This document shows positions 1 to 7,346 of a stretch of 19,511 bases of DNA, piece after piece. The stretch is from positions 1 through 19,511 of the forward strand of contig DOUV01000541.1 of assembly GCA_003520455.1 (NCBI GenBank), read 5' to 3'. A program made the position numbers and the translations under genes. Position 1 is the first letter of the stretch; each line of letters begins with the position of its first letter. The notes beneath the pieces are model-generated. The model did not search any database, had not been told where the DNA came from, and saw only the letters and a program-made list of their open reading frames with translations. Source of the DNA: Chloroflexota bacterium (lineage in GTDB: Bacteria; Chloroflexota; Anaerolineae; Ardenticatenales; Ardenticatenaceae).

Positions 1-242
1 CTGAGGGGGATGCCCAAGCGAGTACCCCTCGCCTGGGGGAACCCCACAGGGCTTACCCCCTGGCGTCGAGGTGGACGCTTCGCCCTGAGGGGCGGTCCCC
101 GGTGAGACCTTCTCGCTTGGGCGTACCCCGCGGGGTAGGGCTCCCCCCGCAGGGGGTGAGGGGCGGTCCCCGGCGAGGCCGTCTCGCTTGGGCGTACCCG
201 GTGGGGGAGGGCGTACCCCGCGGGGTAGGAGGTACCCCTCAG
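1..242. repeat. GC-rich direct and inverted repeat block
   Basis: This stretch is built from a few GC-rich words rather than codons. A roughly 50-base unit starting GAGGGGCGGTCCCCGG occurs at 87-139 and again at 158-209. The 19-mer GCGTACCCCGCGGGGTAGG is identical at 121-139 and 211-229. The word TCGCTTGGGCGTACCC (from 113 and 184) has an inverted relative at 1-21, where the reverse complement reads TCGCTTGGGCATCCC. Many units contain self-complementary runs such as ACCCCGCGGGGT. It looks like an intergenic repeat family, possibly a non-autonomous element, that may continue left of the window. A reading frame at 102-572 crosses it but has no protein-like composition. The family is not one I recognise. 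Confidence 0.65.
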
Positions 243-253
243 GGCAGGGGCTC

Positions 254-276
254 CCCTCGGACTAGAAGTCCGGGGG
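254..276. repeat. 10-bp hairpin at the edge of the repeat block
   Basis: CCCTCGGACT (254-263), loop AGA, AGTCCGGGGG (267-276) forms a ten-pair stem with one T-G wobble. It closes the GC-rich repeat block. There is no T-run after it, so a classical intrinsic terminator is not supported. It could be a REP-like palindrome or a processed transcript end of a gene to the left. Confidence 0.5.
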
Positions 277-668
277 CTTGCGGCGGGCTAGCCTCGGTCA
301 GCGCCGTTTTACCGCAGGAAATAGCGCCACGAATTCCCGCCAGACGGTTGACAGGTAGTGTTGGGTGTGATAATCTGTCGACAATCGACTGTTCTACAGT
401 TTCGCATCGCTCTCAACCTCTGCGGCGCTCGGTGTGTCCGCAACTTGCTCCCAGATGCCGCCTCATCCGCACTCAATCCCAGTCGCGCCCCGCACCGAGG
501 CAGGTGATCGTCCAGCGAAGACCGCAGCAGGTGAATCTAGCTGTTCCATCGACGCCAGGTCGTGACTCGTGATATCTCGTATACGTCCTCTACGCTCGTG
601 GTTATTTCGCGTGACAGGAGGGCCGTTCGATCATTGTTATCCTCAAACCGCTAGACAATGGTGGAACA
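277..668. other. Non-coding leader region before the first gene
   Basis: About 390 bases separate the repeat block from the first ATG. I see no convincing gene on either strand. The region holds a promoter-like pair at 348-376, a short palindrome at 376-383 and, at 602-622, a ribosome-binding-site segment that is repeated before the transport lipoprotein gene. Nothing in it resembles a tRNA or a known riboswitch. Confidence 0.5.
348..376 (+). promoter_or_regulatory. Sigma70-like promoter
   Basis: A perfect -35 hexamer TTGACA (348-353) is followed by 17 bases and TAATCT (371-376), a four-of-six match to TATAAT. Transcription would begin near 383 and give an untranslated leader of roughly 250-285 bases before the aminotransferase gene. 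It is the best promoter-like pair noticed in the window. The 8-base palindrome TGTCGACA (376-383) overlaps the -10 box and expected start, where an operator could lie. That last point is inference. Confidence 0.5.
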
Positions 669-1817
669 ATGCACCAACTGCCCGTCCCGCTCCAGAATCC
701 TGTATCAGAATACCGTCTCCTCCAGACGGACATTGAGGCCGCAGTCCACCGTTGTCTGGAAGCAGGAGTCTTTGAGTGGGGGCCGGAAGTTCCGGCCTTT
801 GAGACTGAATTCGCCGAGTTGGTCGGTGCGCGCCACGCCGTGAGCACTAACTCTGGCCTGGCGGCCCTCAAGCTTGCCCTACGCGCCCTCGGCATCGGCT
901 CCGGCGATGAGGTGATTACAGTCCCGAACTCTGATATCGCCACGACCAGTGCGATTCACGCCGTCGGGGCACACAGCGTGTGGGTCGACGTCGAGCCAGA
1001 TACACTCAACATGGACCCGAACCTGGTAGAGGCGGCAATCACAGCACGAACGCGCGCGATCTTGCCCGTCCACCTCTACGGCCACCCCGCCGCTATGCCC
1101 GCGCTTTCCGAGATCGCCCGGCGCCACAATCTCTTGATTGTCGAAGATGCCTGCCTCGCGCTCGGCGCTTTCATCGAGGGTCGCCACATCGGCAGTTGGT
1201 CCGATATTGCCTGTTACAGCCACGCTCCCTCGAAACATTTGGGGGCGATCGGAACCGGTGGAACGGCAACTACGAACGACGCAGGGCTCGCCGAGCGGTT
1301 GCAACTCTATGCCGGTTACGGGCAGCCCCGCGAGCGATCGTACACGCAGGGCATCATGGGCCTCCCCCAACGGTTGCTCGTCGAGGGCTACAACGAACGC
1401 CTGGACGAGATTCAGGCCGCCGTCCTACGCGTCAAGCTCCCGTACGTTTTCAGATGGATCGAGGCTCGGCGTGCGAACGCGCAGGTGTACGGCCAGGCTC
1501 TGCGCGGCAGCGGGATCGATCTCCCGGTGGAGCGCCAGGGCTACCGCCATAGCTATCGCAACTATGTCATCCAGGTGGCCGGCCGTGAGCAGGTGCAGCG
1601 GCGGCTCACAGAAGCCGGCGTTGCAACCGCCATCCTCTACGTTCCACCGTTGCACTTGCAGCCAGTCTACCGGCGGCTCGGTTACAAAGCAGGAAGCTTT
1701 CCTGTCACCGAGGCGGCGGCCGATCGCCTGCTCTCGATTCCAGTTGGGCCAACACTGACTCCCGCCCAGCGAGACCATGTCGTCGCGACTCTTCTCGAGG
1801 CGTGTGGAGATCCATAG
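669..1817 (+). CDS. DegT/DnrJ/EryC1-type PLP aminotransferase
   Basis: The 382-residue product matches the usual length of the DegT/DnrJ/EryC1/StrS family, fold-type I PLP enzymes that mostly aminate keto-sugars. Visible motifs are WGPEVPAFETEFAELVGA near 37-54, STNSGLAAL (59-67) in the cofactor phosphate region, VEDAC with Asp160 for the pyridine nitrogen, and SHAPSKHLGAIGTGG with the probable Schiff-base Lys189. NERLDEIQAAVL near residue 243 is also typical. The start is uncertain. ATG 669 has no good ribosome site, while a strong AGGAGGG (616-622) lies 10 bases before an in-frame ATT at 633 that would add 12 residues; an in-frame TGA at 612 limits any extension. It is transcribed towards the transport genes. 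No sugar or cell-envelope genes are nearby, so the usual sugar role is doubtful and an amino-group role in the catabolic locus is possible. Confidence 0.88.
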   Translation: MHQLPVPLQNPVSEYRLLQTDIEAAVHRCLEAGVFEWGPEVPAFETEFAELVGARHAVSTNSGLAALKLALRALGIGSGDEVITVPNSDIATTSAIHAVGAHSVWVDVEPDTLNMDPNLVEAAITARTRAILPVHLYGHPAAMPALSEIARRHNLLIVEDACLALGAFIEGRHIGSWSDIACYSHAPSKHLGAIGTGGTATTNDAGLAERLQLYAGYGQPRERSYTQGIMGLPQRLLVEGYNERLDEIQAAVLRVKLPYVFRWIEARRANAQVYGQALRGSGIDLPVERQGYRHSYRNYVIQVAGREQVQRRLTEAGVATAILYVPPLHLQPVYRRLGYKAGSFPVTEAAADRLLSIPVGPTLTPAQRDHVVATLLEACGDP

Positions 1818-1887
1818 CGGGATCAGGAAAGGAGGATGTATCGGGTTTCCGCCAGGAGTTGACCTGATTGCACTCTTATTTCGCGAC

Positions 1888-1894
1888 AGGAGGA
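1888..1894 (+). promoter_or_regulatory. Ribosome binding site fixing the lipoprotein start
   Basis: AGGAGGA lies 8 bases before ATG 1903. It selects that start over the in-frame ATG at 1777, which would overlap the aminotransferase gene and place 42 residues before the signal peptide. Confidence 0.8.
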
Positions 1895-1902
1895 GATTCC
1901 AC

Positions 1903-3615
1903 ATGAAAAAGCGTTTGGTGCTGTTCACTTTACTCGCGGCGGCTCTCGTATTGCTGATCGGGGCCTGCGCGCAGCAGCAGCCTGCACCGGCTCAAGTCAT
2001 CAAAGAGACGGTGATCGTCGAAAAGCCGGTCGAGCAGACTGTGATCGTCGAGAAGCAAGTCAAGGAAACAGTGATCGTGCAGCAAACGGCAGAGCCCGTT
2101 GTCGTGACCGCGACACCTGGCGCGGCTGTCGTTGCCGAAGGAGAAGTGGTTGAGGGTGGGACGCTGCACCTGGGCACCCAGGCACCCGTGGTTTTGTGGG
2201 ACCCCATCCACACTCAGGATAACAACTCTCTGTGGGCGCAGTTGAATGTATTTGAAGAGTTGGCGCGCATCGGCCCCAATGCGACGACCATCGAGCCGGC
2301 TGTGGCTGAGTCGTGGGAGACAAGCGAGGGTGGCAAGGTCTGGACATTCAAGATCCGCCAGGGCATGAAATTCAGCAACGGCGATCCAGTAACCATCCAG
2401 GACGTGAAGTTCTCGCTCGATCGCTGCCGCGCGCCCGATGCGACCGTCAACTGGATCTTGGAGGCAGTCGATACCATCGACATTGTCGATGATCAAACGC
2501 TCAAGGTGACCCTCAAAGCGCCGTCGGCAGCCTTTCTGAACGACATTGTTCTTTGGGGCTGTGGTATCACGCCTCAGAAGGTGATCGGGAAGATTGGCGC
2601 CGAGGAGTTCGCCAGCCATCCTGTCGGCTCCGGGCCGTTCATGGTCGCTGAGTGGACCAAAGGCGAGCGGGTTGTTTTGAAGCGCAACCCCTACTACTGG
2701 GGTAAAGACAGCGATGGGCGGCAATTGCCGTACCTGGACGAGGTCGTCCTGGAAGAAATTCAGGAAGATAACACGCGCATCCTGAAGTTGGTCGCTGGAG
2801 AGTTGGACGCCGTCACCTGGGTACCCTATAGCCTGGTCGACGCGCTGAAGACTTCCTCGGGCATCAGCGTCCATGTGGACCCCTGCGCGGGTGGCGCACC
2901 CGTCGCCCTAAACCAGCGCGTACCTGCCCTACAAGACGTCAAGGTTCGCCAGGCGCTCAACTATGCAGTTGACAAGCAGGCGATCATGGATGCCGTCTTC
3001 TTCGGTTATGCCACGCCCAAGTTGTCGCCAATCCATCCCGGTGTCTGGTTTATGACGGAGAAGTATGGTTACCACGACGATCTCGAAAAAGCGAAGCAAC
3101 TCATGAGCGAGTCGAAGTTCCCGGATGGGTTCGAAGCCAACCTCATGATAAGCGCCGGTGACACTGTGAGCGAGCAGATCGCCAATATCCTCAAGGACCA
3201 GTGGGCAAAGATCGGGGTCAACATCACGATCGAGCCCCTGGAATCCGGCCTCGCGTGGGATCGGAACCTCAAGAAGGACTTCGACATGCGGCTGGGCGGG
3301 ATCGGTACCAGCGACAACATTGATCCCAACGCGAACTGGCTCTACTCCTATGTCTCAGACGGAGGCGCCGAGGCCGCCCGGACCGGCTGGAAGGATGAGG
3401 AGATGGATGCCCTCTTCCGCCAGAGCCAGACCGAGATGGATTTCGAAAAGCGCGGCGAGATCTACGATCAACTGCAGCAGATGGCGATGGAGCGTGGCCC
3501 CTTCGTGCCACTTTACAACGCGTCGTGCTCGTACGCGTTCCGCGACAACGTTCACGGCTTCCGCTTGTTGCCCACCTTCAACTGGCGGCTGTGGGACGTT
3601 TGGGTGGCCGGGTAG
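1903..3615 (+). CDS. ABC transporter substrate-binding lipoprotein, SBP family 5
   Basis: A 570-residue extracytoplasmic binding protein of the DppA/OppA/NikA class (SBP_bac_5), expected to capture peptides or other small ligands for the permeases downstream. It opens with MKKR, a hydrophobic stretch and a lipobox ending IGAC, so Cys22 would be lipidated. A linker follows with three 10-residue repeats at 35-64 (ETVIVEKPVE, QTVIVEKQVK, ETVIVQQTAE) and then VVVTATPG, a style I associate with Chloroflexota lipoproteins. The mature fold begins near GGTLHLGTQAPV. The family signature is AESWETSEGGKVWTFKIRQG with MKFSNGDPV after it, and KVRQALNYAVDKQAIMDAVF is also characteristic. A perfect hairpin separates its stop from the permease genes. 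The ligand cannot be read from sequence. Confidence 0.95.
   Translation: MKKRLVLFTLLAAALVLLIGACAQQQPAPAQVIKETVIVEKPVEQTVIVEKQVKETVIVQQTAEPVVVTATPGAAVVAEGEVVEGGTLHLGTQAPVVLWDPIHTQDNNSLWAQLNVFEELARIGPNATTIEPAVAESWETSEGGKVWTFKIRQGMKFSNGDPVTIQDVKFSLDRCRAPDATVNWILEAVDTIDIVDDQTLKVTLKAPSAAFLNDIVLWGCGITPQKVIGKIGAEEFASHPVGSGPFMVAEWTKGERVVLKRNPYYWGKDSDGRQLPYLDEVVLEEIQEDNTRILKLVAGELDAVTWVPYSLVDALKTSSGISVHVDPCAGGAPVALNQRVPALQDVKVRQALNYAVDKQAIMDAVFFGYATPKLSPIHPGVWFMTEKYGYHDDLEKAKQLMSESKFPDGFEANLMISAGDTVSEQIANILKDQWAKIGVNITIEPLESGLAWDRNLKKDFDMRLGGIGTSDNIDPNANWLYSYVSDGGAEAARTGWKDEEMDALFRQSQTEMDFEKRGEIYDQLQQMAMERGPFVPLYNASCSYAFRDNVHGFRLLPTFNWRLWDVWVAG
2005..2094 (+). repeat. Three 30-base in-frame repeats in the lipoprotein linker
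   Basis: Three in-register copies at 2005-2034, 2035-2064 and 2065-2094 share the core GTGATCGT and encode ETVIVEKPVE, QTVIVEKQVK and ETVIVQQTAE. They form the tether between lipidated Cys22 and the binding domain. Confidence 0.8.
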
Positions 3616-3633
3616 TCCGCGACAGGCACCAGC

Positions 3634-3667
3634 GGCCGTGAGACACCCACGCGGGTGTCTCACGGCC
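3634..3667 (+). promoter_or_regulatory. Perfect 15-bp intercistronic hairpin
   Basis: GGCCGTGAGACACCC (3634-3648), loop ACGC, GGGTGTCTCACGGCC (3653-3667) is a fully paired 15-bp stem in the 89-base gap between binding protein and first permease. No T-run follows, so a complete intrinsic terminator is unlikely. Such hairpins are known to protect upstream mRNA from 3' exonucleases or to cause partial termination, which would let the binding protein be made in excess over the permeases. That role is inferred from position. Confidence 0.75.
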
Positions 3668-3704
3668 CAGCACGGGTTGTGGGCAGCCTCAAGAGGGAGA
3701 ATTC

Positions 3705-4640
3705 ATGGGCCGGTACATCTTGCAGCGTTTCACCCATATGATTCCAGTACTGTTCGGCGTCACGCTGGCCGTCTTTTTGATGCTGCGGTTAGTGCCCGGC
3801 GATCCAGCCACGATCATCCTGGGCGAACGTGCTACCGACGAACGAATCGCCAACCTCAGACACAACCTGGGACTCGACCAGCCGGTCACGGTACAATATG
3901 CCCTCTTCCTGGGGCGGATGCTTCGCGGCGACCTCGGCACCTCGCTCCTCCACCGCATGCCGATCTCTCAGCTCATCCTGGAGCGGCTGCCGGTGACCAT
4001 CATGCTCGTGCTCTATTCGGGCATCCTCTCGATACTCATTACTGTACCGGTGGCCATGTTGGCTGCGCTCAAACGTGATACGGTGATCGACCACACCCTG
4101 CGCGGCACATTCCTTGTGGGGCTGGCCATGCCCAATTTCTGGGTGGGCCTCTTGCTGGTGCTTCTCTTCAGCATTCGCCTGCGCTGGTTCCCTGTCTCTG
4201 GTTTCGGTACGACCTGGCTCCAGCATCTCAGGCATCTCTTTCTACCGGCGCTGACGATTACGCTCTATCTCTCCGCCATGCTCACCCGTAGCTTGCGGAG
4301 CAGCATTCTGGAGACGATGGGGCAGCCGTTCGTGATGGTCGCACGGGCCAAGGGCTTGCCCGAGCGCTTGGTGCTGATGCGGCACGTCCTGCGGAACTCC
4401 CTGATCTCGACGGTCACAATCCTGGGTCTCAGCCTTGGCTATCTGCTGGGCGGCTCGGTGGTTGTGGAAACTGTCTTCGCCATTCCCGGCGTGGGCGCCC
4501 TCATGATCAACGCGATCTACGCGCGCGACTATCCGATGGTGCAGGGCATCACGCTGATCTACGCCGTCCTCATCATCCTGGCCAATCTCATCACCGACAT
4601 TACCTACTCCTTCCTGGATCCACGGGTTCGCTATGATTGA
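3705..4640 (+). CDS. DppB-type ABC transporter permease
   Basis: This 311-residue inner-membrane protein starts MGRYILQRF, typical of DppB/OppB/NikB subunits of peptide/nickel importers, with a first membrane segment near 12-30 and the LVPGDPA motif at 29-35. Several hydrophobic segments follow, around 98-122, 136-156, 178-193, 236-252 and 280-300. The cytoplasmic EAA loop that docks on the ATPase is recognisable near 207-235, with the core ARAKGLPERLVLMRHVLRN. GAGGGAGAA before ATG 3705 is a reasonable ribosome site. Its end overlaps the next permease start by 8 bases, which suggests coupled translation and a heterodimeric channel. No ATPase gene follows. Confidence 0.95.
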   Translation: MGRYILQRFTHMIPVLFGVTLAVFLMLRLVPGDPATIILGERATDERIANLRHNLGLDQPVTVQYALFLGRMLRGDLGTSLLHRMPISQLILERLPVTIMLVLYSGILSILITVPVAMLAALKRDTVIDHTLRGTFLVGLAMPNFWVGLLLVLLFSIRLRWFPVSGFGTTWLQHLRHLFLPALTITLYLSAMLTRSLRSSILETMGQPFVMVARAKGLPERLVLMRHVLRNSLISTVTILGLSLGYLLGGSVVVETVFAIPGVGALMINAIYARDYPMVQGITLIYAVLIILANLITDITYSFLDPRVRYD

Positions 4641-5529
4641 CGAAGCTCAACCGGCTGCGTTGGCTCCCGAGCCCAGAGGAAAAACCCGACCGGCCCATCG
4701 GCTGCCGCTTGGCTGGGTCAGAACATGGCGTCGCCGGTCCTCGTTCCGTTGGGGCTCTCTCTTGTTCGGAGCGCTCGTGGTCGTGGCGCTCGTTGGCCCC
4801 TGGATCATACCATACGACCCCATCGGCCAGGATCTCACGAACGCGCTCAAGCCGCCCGGCGCGCAGCACTGGTTTGGTACCGACAACTTCGGGCGTGACA
4901 TTTTCACACGCGTGGTCTACGGTGCCCGCCTCGACCTCACCATTGGTATCCTTGGGGTTTTGCCTGCTTTTGTGCTCGGAGTCGTGCTAGGATGTCTGTC
5001 GGGGTATTTCGGCGGCCGGGTTGACAACTTAATTATGCGCGTAGTAGACACTTTCGTTGCATTCCCCTTCATCGTCCTGATGATCGGAATCATAGCCATG
5101 CTCGGGCCGGGCCTGCGCAATATGATCATCACTTTTACCCTTGCGGGGTGGATGGCGTATGCTCGGCTCATCCGGGGCGAGATCTTGGTTGTCAAGCAAC
5201 TCGACTATATCCTGGCAGCGAGAACGCTGGGCTTGCCTGACTGGCGCATTCTCTTTCGCCACGTCGTGCCGAACGTCATCACACCCGCGATCGTTTTCGC
5301 GATGGCCGACATGGTTCTGGTGATCCTCTCGGCGGCGTCCTTGAGCTTCCTTGGGCTCGGCATCCCCCCGCCCACGCCCGAATGGGGCCAGATGATCGCC
5401 GAAGGCCGCATCTTTCTCCTTAGAGCGTGGTGGCCTGTGACCTTGCCGGGTCTCGCCATCGTCTTCACTGCGATCATCCTGAGCCTCCTCGGTGACGGGA
5501 TCGCCGATCTGATTCGCCCCGGCCGCTAG
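4633..5529 (+). CDS. DppC-type ABC transporter permease
   Basis: This 298-residue partner permease is of the DppC/OppC/NikC class. It has a cytoplasmic basic N-terminus (residues 28-40), a first membrane segment near 42-60, and the class signature FGTDNFGRDIFTR at 81-93. A transmembrane core follows, with an EAA loop near 188-215 (core LAARTLGLPDWRILFRHVVP) and the usual ASLSFLGLGIPPPTPEWG segment. The ATG at 4633 overlaps the DppB-type stop. The next gene, a DUF4438-like protein, starts only 36 bases later, tying this importer to the enzyme genes. DppD/DppF-like ATPases are absent from the window, so the complex must use subunits encoded elsewhere. Confidence 0.95.
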   Translation: MIDEAQPAALAPEPRGKTRPAHRLPLGWVRTWRRRSSFRWGSLLFGALVVVALVGPWIIPYDPIGQDLTNALKPPGAQHWFGTDNFGRDIFTRVVYGARLDLTIGILGVLPAFVLGVVLGCLSGYFGGRVDNLIMRVVDTFVAFPFIVLMIGIIAMLGPGLRNMIITFTLAGWMAYARLIRGEILVVKQLDYILAARTLGLPDWRILFRHVVPNVITPAIVFAMADMVLVILSAASLSFLGLGIPPPTPEWGQMIAEGRIFLLRAWWPVTLPGLAIVFTAIILSLLGDGIADLIRPGR

Positions 5530-5565
5530 GATACTCAAGGTACTGTTCTCATAGGGGAGCATCTC

Positions 5566-6420
5566 ATGTTTCGCACCAACATCGACGATCTGGTCATGAT
5601 AGCAGTGACGGGCACCGTGAGCCCGCCGACACTGCAACGCACCCTCTACCAACCCGATACCGAGGGGGCGAGCAGGATCCTGATCGGTATGGCGGGCATC
5701 GTCTACAACGCACGGGTGGGCGATCCGGCCTATGGGTGGGCCGGGGACCACGTCGAGCCGGGCGTGAGCATCGCGCACCCGGATTACGACGTCGACCACG
5801 CCATGCACTATCTGACCTGCGTGGGGAATGAGGCCAGGGTCGTTAGCGGGTTCGCTGCCGGCGCTCGGGGCACTGTCACCGGCGAACACGCTCGCCTGCT
5901 GGTTGATTTCGAGCCCGACGTGTTGGAGAAGCTCTGTGTCGGCGACCGGATTCTGATCAAGACTCACGGCCGCGGCACGCACCTCTTGGACTGTCCGGGC
6001 GTGCTGGTCAAAAAAGCCGGTCCGAACCTGATCGAGAACTGGGGCCTCGAGATTGGCGCGGACGGGCGATTGCGGGTGCCCGTCGTGGCGAAGATCCCGG
6101 CTCATATCATGGGCAGTGGCGCCGAGTTGACACCCGAATTTGTAGATCAAGACCTGATGACCGGCGACCGCGCCGCTCTGGCTGAACTCGGCATCGACAA
6201 CCTGAAGTTGGGCGATCTGGTCGCCGTGATGGATACCGATCACCGCTATGGCCGAGGCTTCAAACCCGGGGCTGTCAGCATCGGCCTGATCATGCACGGC
6301 GATTCGGTCATGAACGGGCATGGCCCAGGTTGCCAGGATATGCTCGCCTGTGCGAACGGTGAGATCGAGCCGGTGATCGATTCACACGCCAACATTGCCC
6401 GTATCCTGAAAATCCGATAG
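5566..6420 (+). CDS. DUF4438-like protein, first of a tandem pair
   Basis: A 284-residue soluble protein that I recognise, with moderate certainty, as DUF4438, a family found in bacteria and archaea and with no known function that I can cite. Characteristic segments are GIVYNARVGDPAYGWAGDHV followed by EPGVSI, the glycine-rich FAAGARGTVTG near residues 96-106, and LKLGDLVAVMDTDHRYGRGF followed by KPGAVSIGLIMHG and GHGPG. No signal peptide or membrane segment is seen, so it is probably cytoplasmic. GGGGAGC before ATG 5566 is a fair ribosome site. It sits 36 bases after the permeases and 14 before its paralogue. The conserved His, Asp and Gly positions look like a ligand or metal site, but this is a guess. 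This copy fits my recollection of the family consensus better than the next one. Confidence 0.72.
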   Translation: MFRTNIDDLVMIAVTGTVSPPTLQRTLYQPDTEGASRILIGMAGIVYNARVGDPAYGWAGDHVEPGVSIAHPDYDVDHAMHYLTCVGNEARVVSGFAAGARGTVTGEHARLLVDFEPDVLEKLCVGDRILIKTHGRGTHLLDCPGVLVKKAGPNLIENWGLEIGADGRLRVPVVAKIPAHIMGSGAELTPEFVDQDLMTGDRAALAELGIDNLKLGDLVAVMDTDHRYGRGFKPGAVSIGLIMHGDSVMNGHGPGCQDMLACANGEIEPVIDSHANIARILKIR

Positions 6421-6434
6421 GAGCGCGAACGCCA

Positions 6435-7337
6435 ATGCTTTCCACAAACCTCTCGTCGTTGGTGAAAATCTCCGTCGCGGGCGAGATCGCCAACCCGGCG
6501 ATGCCCGGTTTACCGGCCAGTCCCTATCTCGTCAGCGCCGATGGCGAACCCATGATCGTCCCATCTTTCGGCGGGCTGGTCTACAACGTACGTCTCGGTG
6601 ATAGGGCGATGGGCTGGGCAGGCGAGTTGATCCAGCCCGCCGTCTCCATCAAGAGCAGTAGTGCAGAGGCCAACGCCGCTCTGCGCGTCTATGCCTGCCT
6701 CGGAAACCGGGCGCTCGTGATGAGCGGCGGGGCCGCCGGGGCGACCGGAACCGTCATCGGCAAGAGCGGGCGCTTTGCAGAGCACGTGATCTGTGATTTC
6801 GCACCAGATGACCTGGAGCGGATGGCACCGGGGGATAAGATTCAGATTCAAGCCCATGGCATAGGCCTCAAGCTGAACGACTTCCCCGAGGTCGAACTGA
6901 AAAGCTGCTCGCCCGAATTCCTGGAGGCGCTCAGTCCCGATACGAACGCGGCGGGTAAGCTGGTGGTACCGGTGAAGGCCGTCAGCCCGAGCGTACTCGC
7001 GGGCGCGGGAGCCGGGCTGGGCAGTGATAACGGTACGATCAACCTGCAGACCTCCGACCCCAAAATGCTCGCCGAGCACGGGATCGAGGACTTGCGCTTT
7101 GGCGACCTCGTGGCGATCACCGATTGGGACGGCCGCTACGGTCACGGCTACTTGCGGGGCTCCGTTGTCGTCGGAGTGGTCTGTCAGGGTGGAAGCTTCC
7201 GGAGCGGATACGGTCCCGGGTTGGCCATCTTCATGACCAGCAAGACAGGAATGATCCAGCCTGTTGTGACAGAGGGCGCCAACATCGGCTCCCTGCTCGG
7301 CCTGCGCGACAGGACGGGTGGCGGAAAGGCCGCTTGA
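6435..7337 (+). CDS. DUF4438-like protein, divergent second copy
   Basis: A 300-residue paralogue of the preceding gene, alignable end to end: both open with N(I/L)xxLVxIxVxG, share VYNxRxGDxAxGWAG, a GAxGTVxG loop, and a C-terminal GDLVAIxDxDxRYGxG block. It differs at positions that look functional in the first copy. GDHVEPGVS becomes GELIQPAVS, the DTDHRYGRG block becomes DWDGRYGHG, and GHGPG becomes GYGPG. It also carries a Gly/Ala-rich insertion near 183-195. AGGAG before ATG 6435 supports the start. The 14-base spacing implies co-translation. The pair may form a heteromer in which one subunit carries the intact site. No biochemical role can be assigned. Confidence 0.7.
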   Translation: MLSTNLSSLVKISVAGEIANPAMPGLPASPYLVSADGEPMIVPSFGGLVYNVRLGDRAMGWAGELIQPAVSIKSSSAEANAALRVYACLGNRALVMSGGAAGATGTVIGKSGRFAEHVICDFAPDDLERMAPGDKIQIQAHGIGLKLNDFPEVELKSCSPEFLEALSPDTNAAGKLVVPVKAVSPSVLAGAGAGLGSDNGTINLQTSDPKMLAEHGIEDLRFGDLVAITDWDGRYGHGYLRGSVVVGVVCQGGSFRSGYGPGLAIFMTSKTGMIQPVVTEGANIGSLLGLRDRTGGGKAA

Positions 7338-7346
7338 GAGGAACTC

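Noticed and set aside
102..572. 156-codon open frame on the + strand
   Set aside because: It runs through the GC-rich repeats and the promoter region, has Pro/Arg/Gly-rich repeated text and no recognisable domain.
3320..4078. 252-codon open frame on the + strand
   Set aside because: It overlaps the end of the binding protein and the start of the permease in another frame and crosses the hairpin. No motifs.
5029..6321. 430-codon open frame on the minus strand
   Set aside because: It is antisense to the DppC-type permease and the first DUF4438-like gene, and the text has no family motifs.
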